The translations under genes and the position numbers were made by a program. The notes under the pieces were generated by a model. The model saw nothing but the letters and a program-made list of their open reading frames with translations. It was not told the origin of the DNA and ran no database searches. A stretch of DNA of 64,000 nucleotides, taken from positions 15,421,372-15,485,371 of the forward strand of contig NC_037260.1 in assembly GCF_000002425.4 (NCBI RefSeq), read 5' to 3'. How positions within the stretch are numbered: position 1 is the first letter of the stretch; every line of letters begins with the position of its first letter. Of this stretch, positions 62,829 through 64,000 are shown in pieces. Source of the DNA: Physcomitrium patens. Taxonomy: Eukaryota; Streptophyta; Bryopsida; Funariales; Funariaceae.

Positions 62829-64000
62829 ATGTGTGAGGCACAAGAGGGTGTCCATGCAATGAAAGGAGGTCATCTATCTACCAATTTCATAAAAAAAGAG
62901 AGAAATTAGTAACTTTTAAGGCTTGTTGTTGATTGAAATATTTATATATATATATTTATATATATATATATATATATATAACCTTTTTTACATGGCTTAA
63001 TAATAGGAAGTTTTTTGTTACCAAAAAACAACTTTAAAGGGCCATGGTACAAAAGCCCTATGAAGGTCTCATCTTGCATGAGGAAAAAAACTCTTGTATT
63101 AAAGCTTTGGTCTTTGGAAATGTTGTAAAATGAAACGAGGTTATGAAATAAAGTAAAATCATAGTTTATTTGTAGCTTATTTTTTAAAATATTATAATTA
63201 TGAAAGATATATATACATATATAGAAACACATACATATTTATATTCAAGATATCACTATTTGGAAACAACTTTATTTTTACCTCATAAGAAAAAATTATG
63301 TAAACTTTTTTTTTCTTATGACCTTTAGCAAGATGTTTCTAAATGTGGAGCCAACCAAGTAAAATATTCGATTTTAATCAATCACACACTTTGAAAGTTG
63401 GGTATCAAATATACTTATAACCTACTGGAATGTATAGTAATTACATGAAGAAATCGTGTTCATTTTGGCAACAACACTGATTGTTGTGTTCACATGCAGT
63501 AGCTTTCTTTAGACCATTTAAAATTTAACTATCGTACGTGCAAAACGAATCATCTAAGAAATTTTGACTTACGATTTTTGTATTTGATTCTAAGTTTTTA
63601 TAGAGAATAAAAGATGTGCAAATAGACTAGGAAGATTGTTATTAAAAACCATGACTTCAGGGAGGATCGGGTCACACCACAAAGCATATTTGACATAGTT
63701 TATCTCAACCAAACGCATCTGCATCTAACCTATGGCACAATATTCTAAGCTGGACCTAAACCCTAAACCTCATGTAAGTCGATCACTAGGATGGACGTTG
63801 GACAACCTCCATATCCTGAAACCCCAGTGAGTATATTACTAAAATGTACGCAGGACAGACACTAACACGTCGCCCGAATGCGCACTCAAATCAGCACACC
63901 TTATCTAGATATACATTCAAAGGCTAAAAAGGTCTTCTAATGGACCAAGTAATTACAGGCTTAGAATTCAGGATCAATGAGCAACTAAGCCAAAATATAA
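62829..64000. other. AT-rich flank, nothing recognised
   Basis: A TA microsatellite lies at about 62943-62980. From about 63640 the sequence becomes GC-moderate again, which may be the edge of another gene or element beyond the window. No ORF or repeat could be assigned. Confidence 0.4.

Noticed and set aside
1-64000. tRNA, rRNA, CRISPR or viral glycoprotein genes
   Set aside because: I scanned for tRNA arms, regularly spaced direct repeats and envelope-like frames and found none convincing.

Overview
This is a plant nuclear window, most probably from a bryophyte and more likely a moss. Three spliced protein-coding genes of clear land-plant type lie as GC-richer islands in very AT-rich DNA filled with Ty3/Gypsy chromovirus fossils, MITE-like elements and long TA microsatellites. 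The genes have many short exons, GT-AG introns mostly of about 80-600 bp, and one complete copy each. The moss assignment is an inference from this overall character, not from a species-specific marker.

Layout. 1-19 kb: a GC-moderate segment without a recognisable gene (about 490-2040), pieces of two decayed chromovirus copies (about 2.5-3.7 kb on minus, about 5.05-9.39 kb on plus), a 138-bp MITE-like element (9997-10134), microsatellite-rich DNA, and a GC-rich orphan island with a CCACGTGG G-box and a TGACGTCA palindrome (about 16.06-16.74 kb). 19.0-26.1 kb: gene 1 (+), a 13-exon gene for an HNH-like plus Myb/SANT-like protein of 1124 aa. 27.48-36.45 kb: a MITE split by chromovirus copy B (27745-36377), which itself carries two further insertions. 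37.3-46.7 kb: gene 2 (-), CCR4-NOT subunit 3 (NOT3), 20 coding exons, 978 aa. 47154-47605: an intact-looking MITE. 48.5-53.3 kb: gene 3 (-), a mitochondrial carrier of the MTM1/SLC25A39-40 type, 10 coding exons, 406 aa. 55.1-62.8 kb: chromovirus copy C (-), the youngest element here, with LTRs, gag, protease, RT, RNase H, integrase and chromodomain, and two nested insertions. 62.8-64 kb: nothing recognised.

The three host genes are housekeeping in character (mRNA decay/transcription; mitochondrial metal or glutathione homeostasis; a probable nuclear DNA-associated protein). They do not look like a functional cluster.

The most interesting material is in the retroelements. The U3 of copy C contains an array of phased heat-shock elements (alternating GAA and TTC with 2-bp gaps, about 17 units per LTR) just upstream of a TATA box. 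This is the architecture of heat-activated plant retrotransposons such as Arabidopsis ONSEN, but here in a chromovirus. The predicted RNA 5' end begins with an 11-mer that is the exact reverse complement of the sequence lying 2 nt inside the 5' LTR. That is the Tf1/sushi self-priming arrangement, not a tRNA primer site. The same geometry, with the same 2-nt spacer, survives in the older copy B, which belongs to a second, related LTR family.
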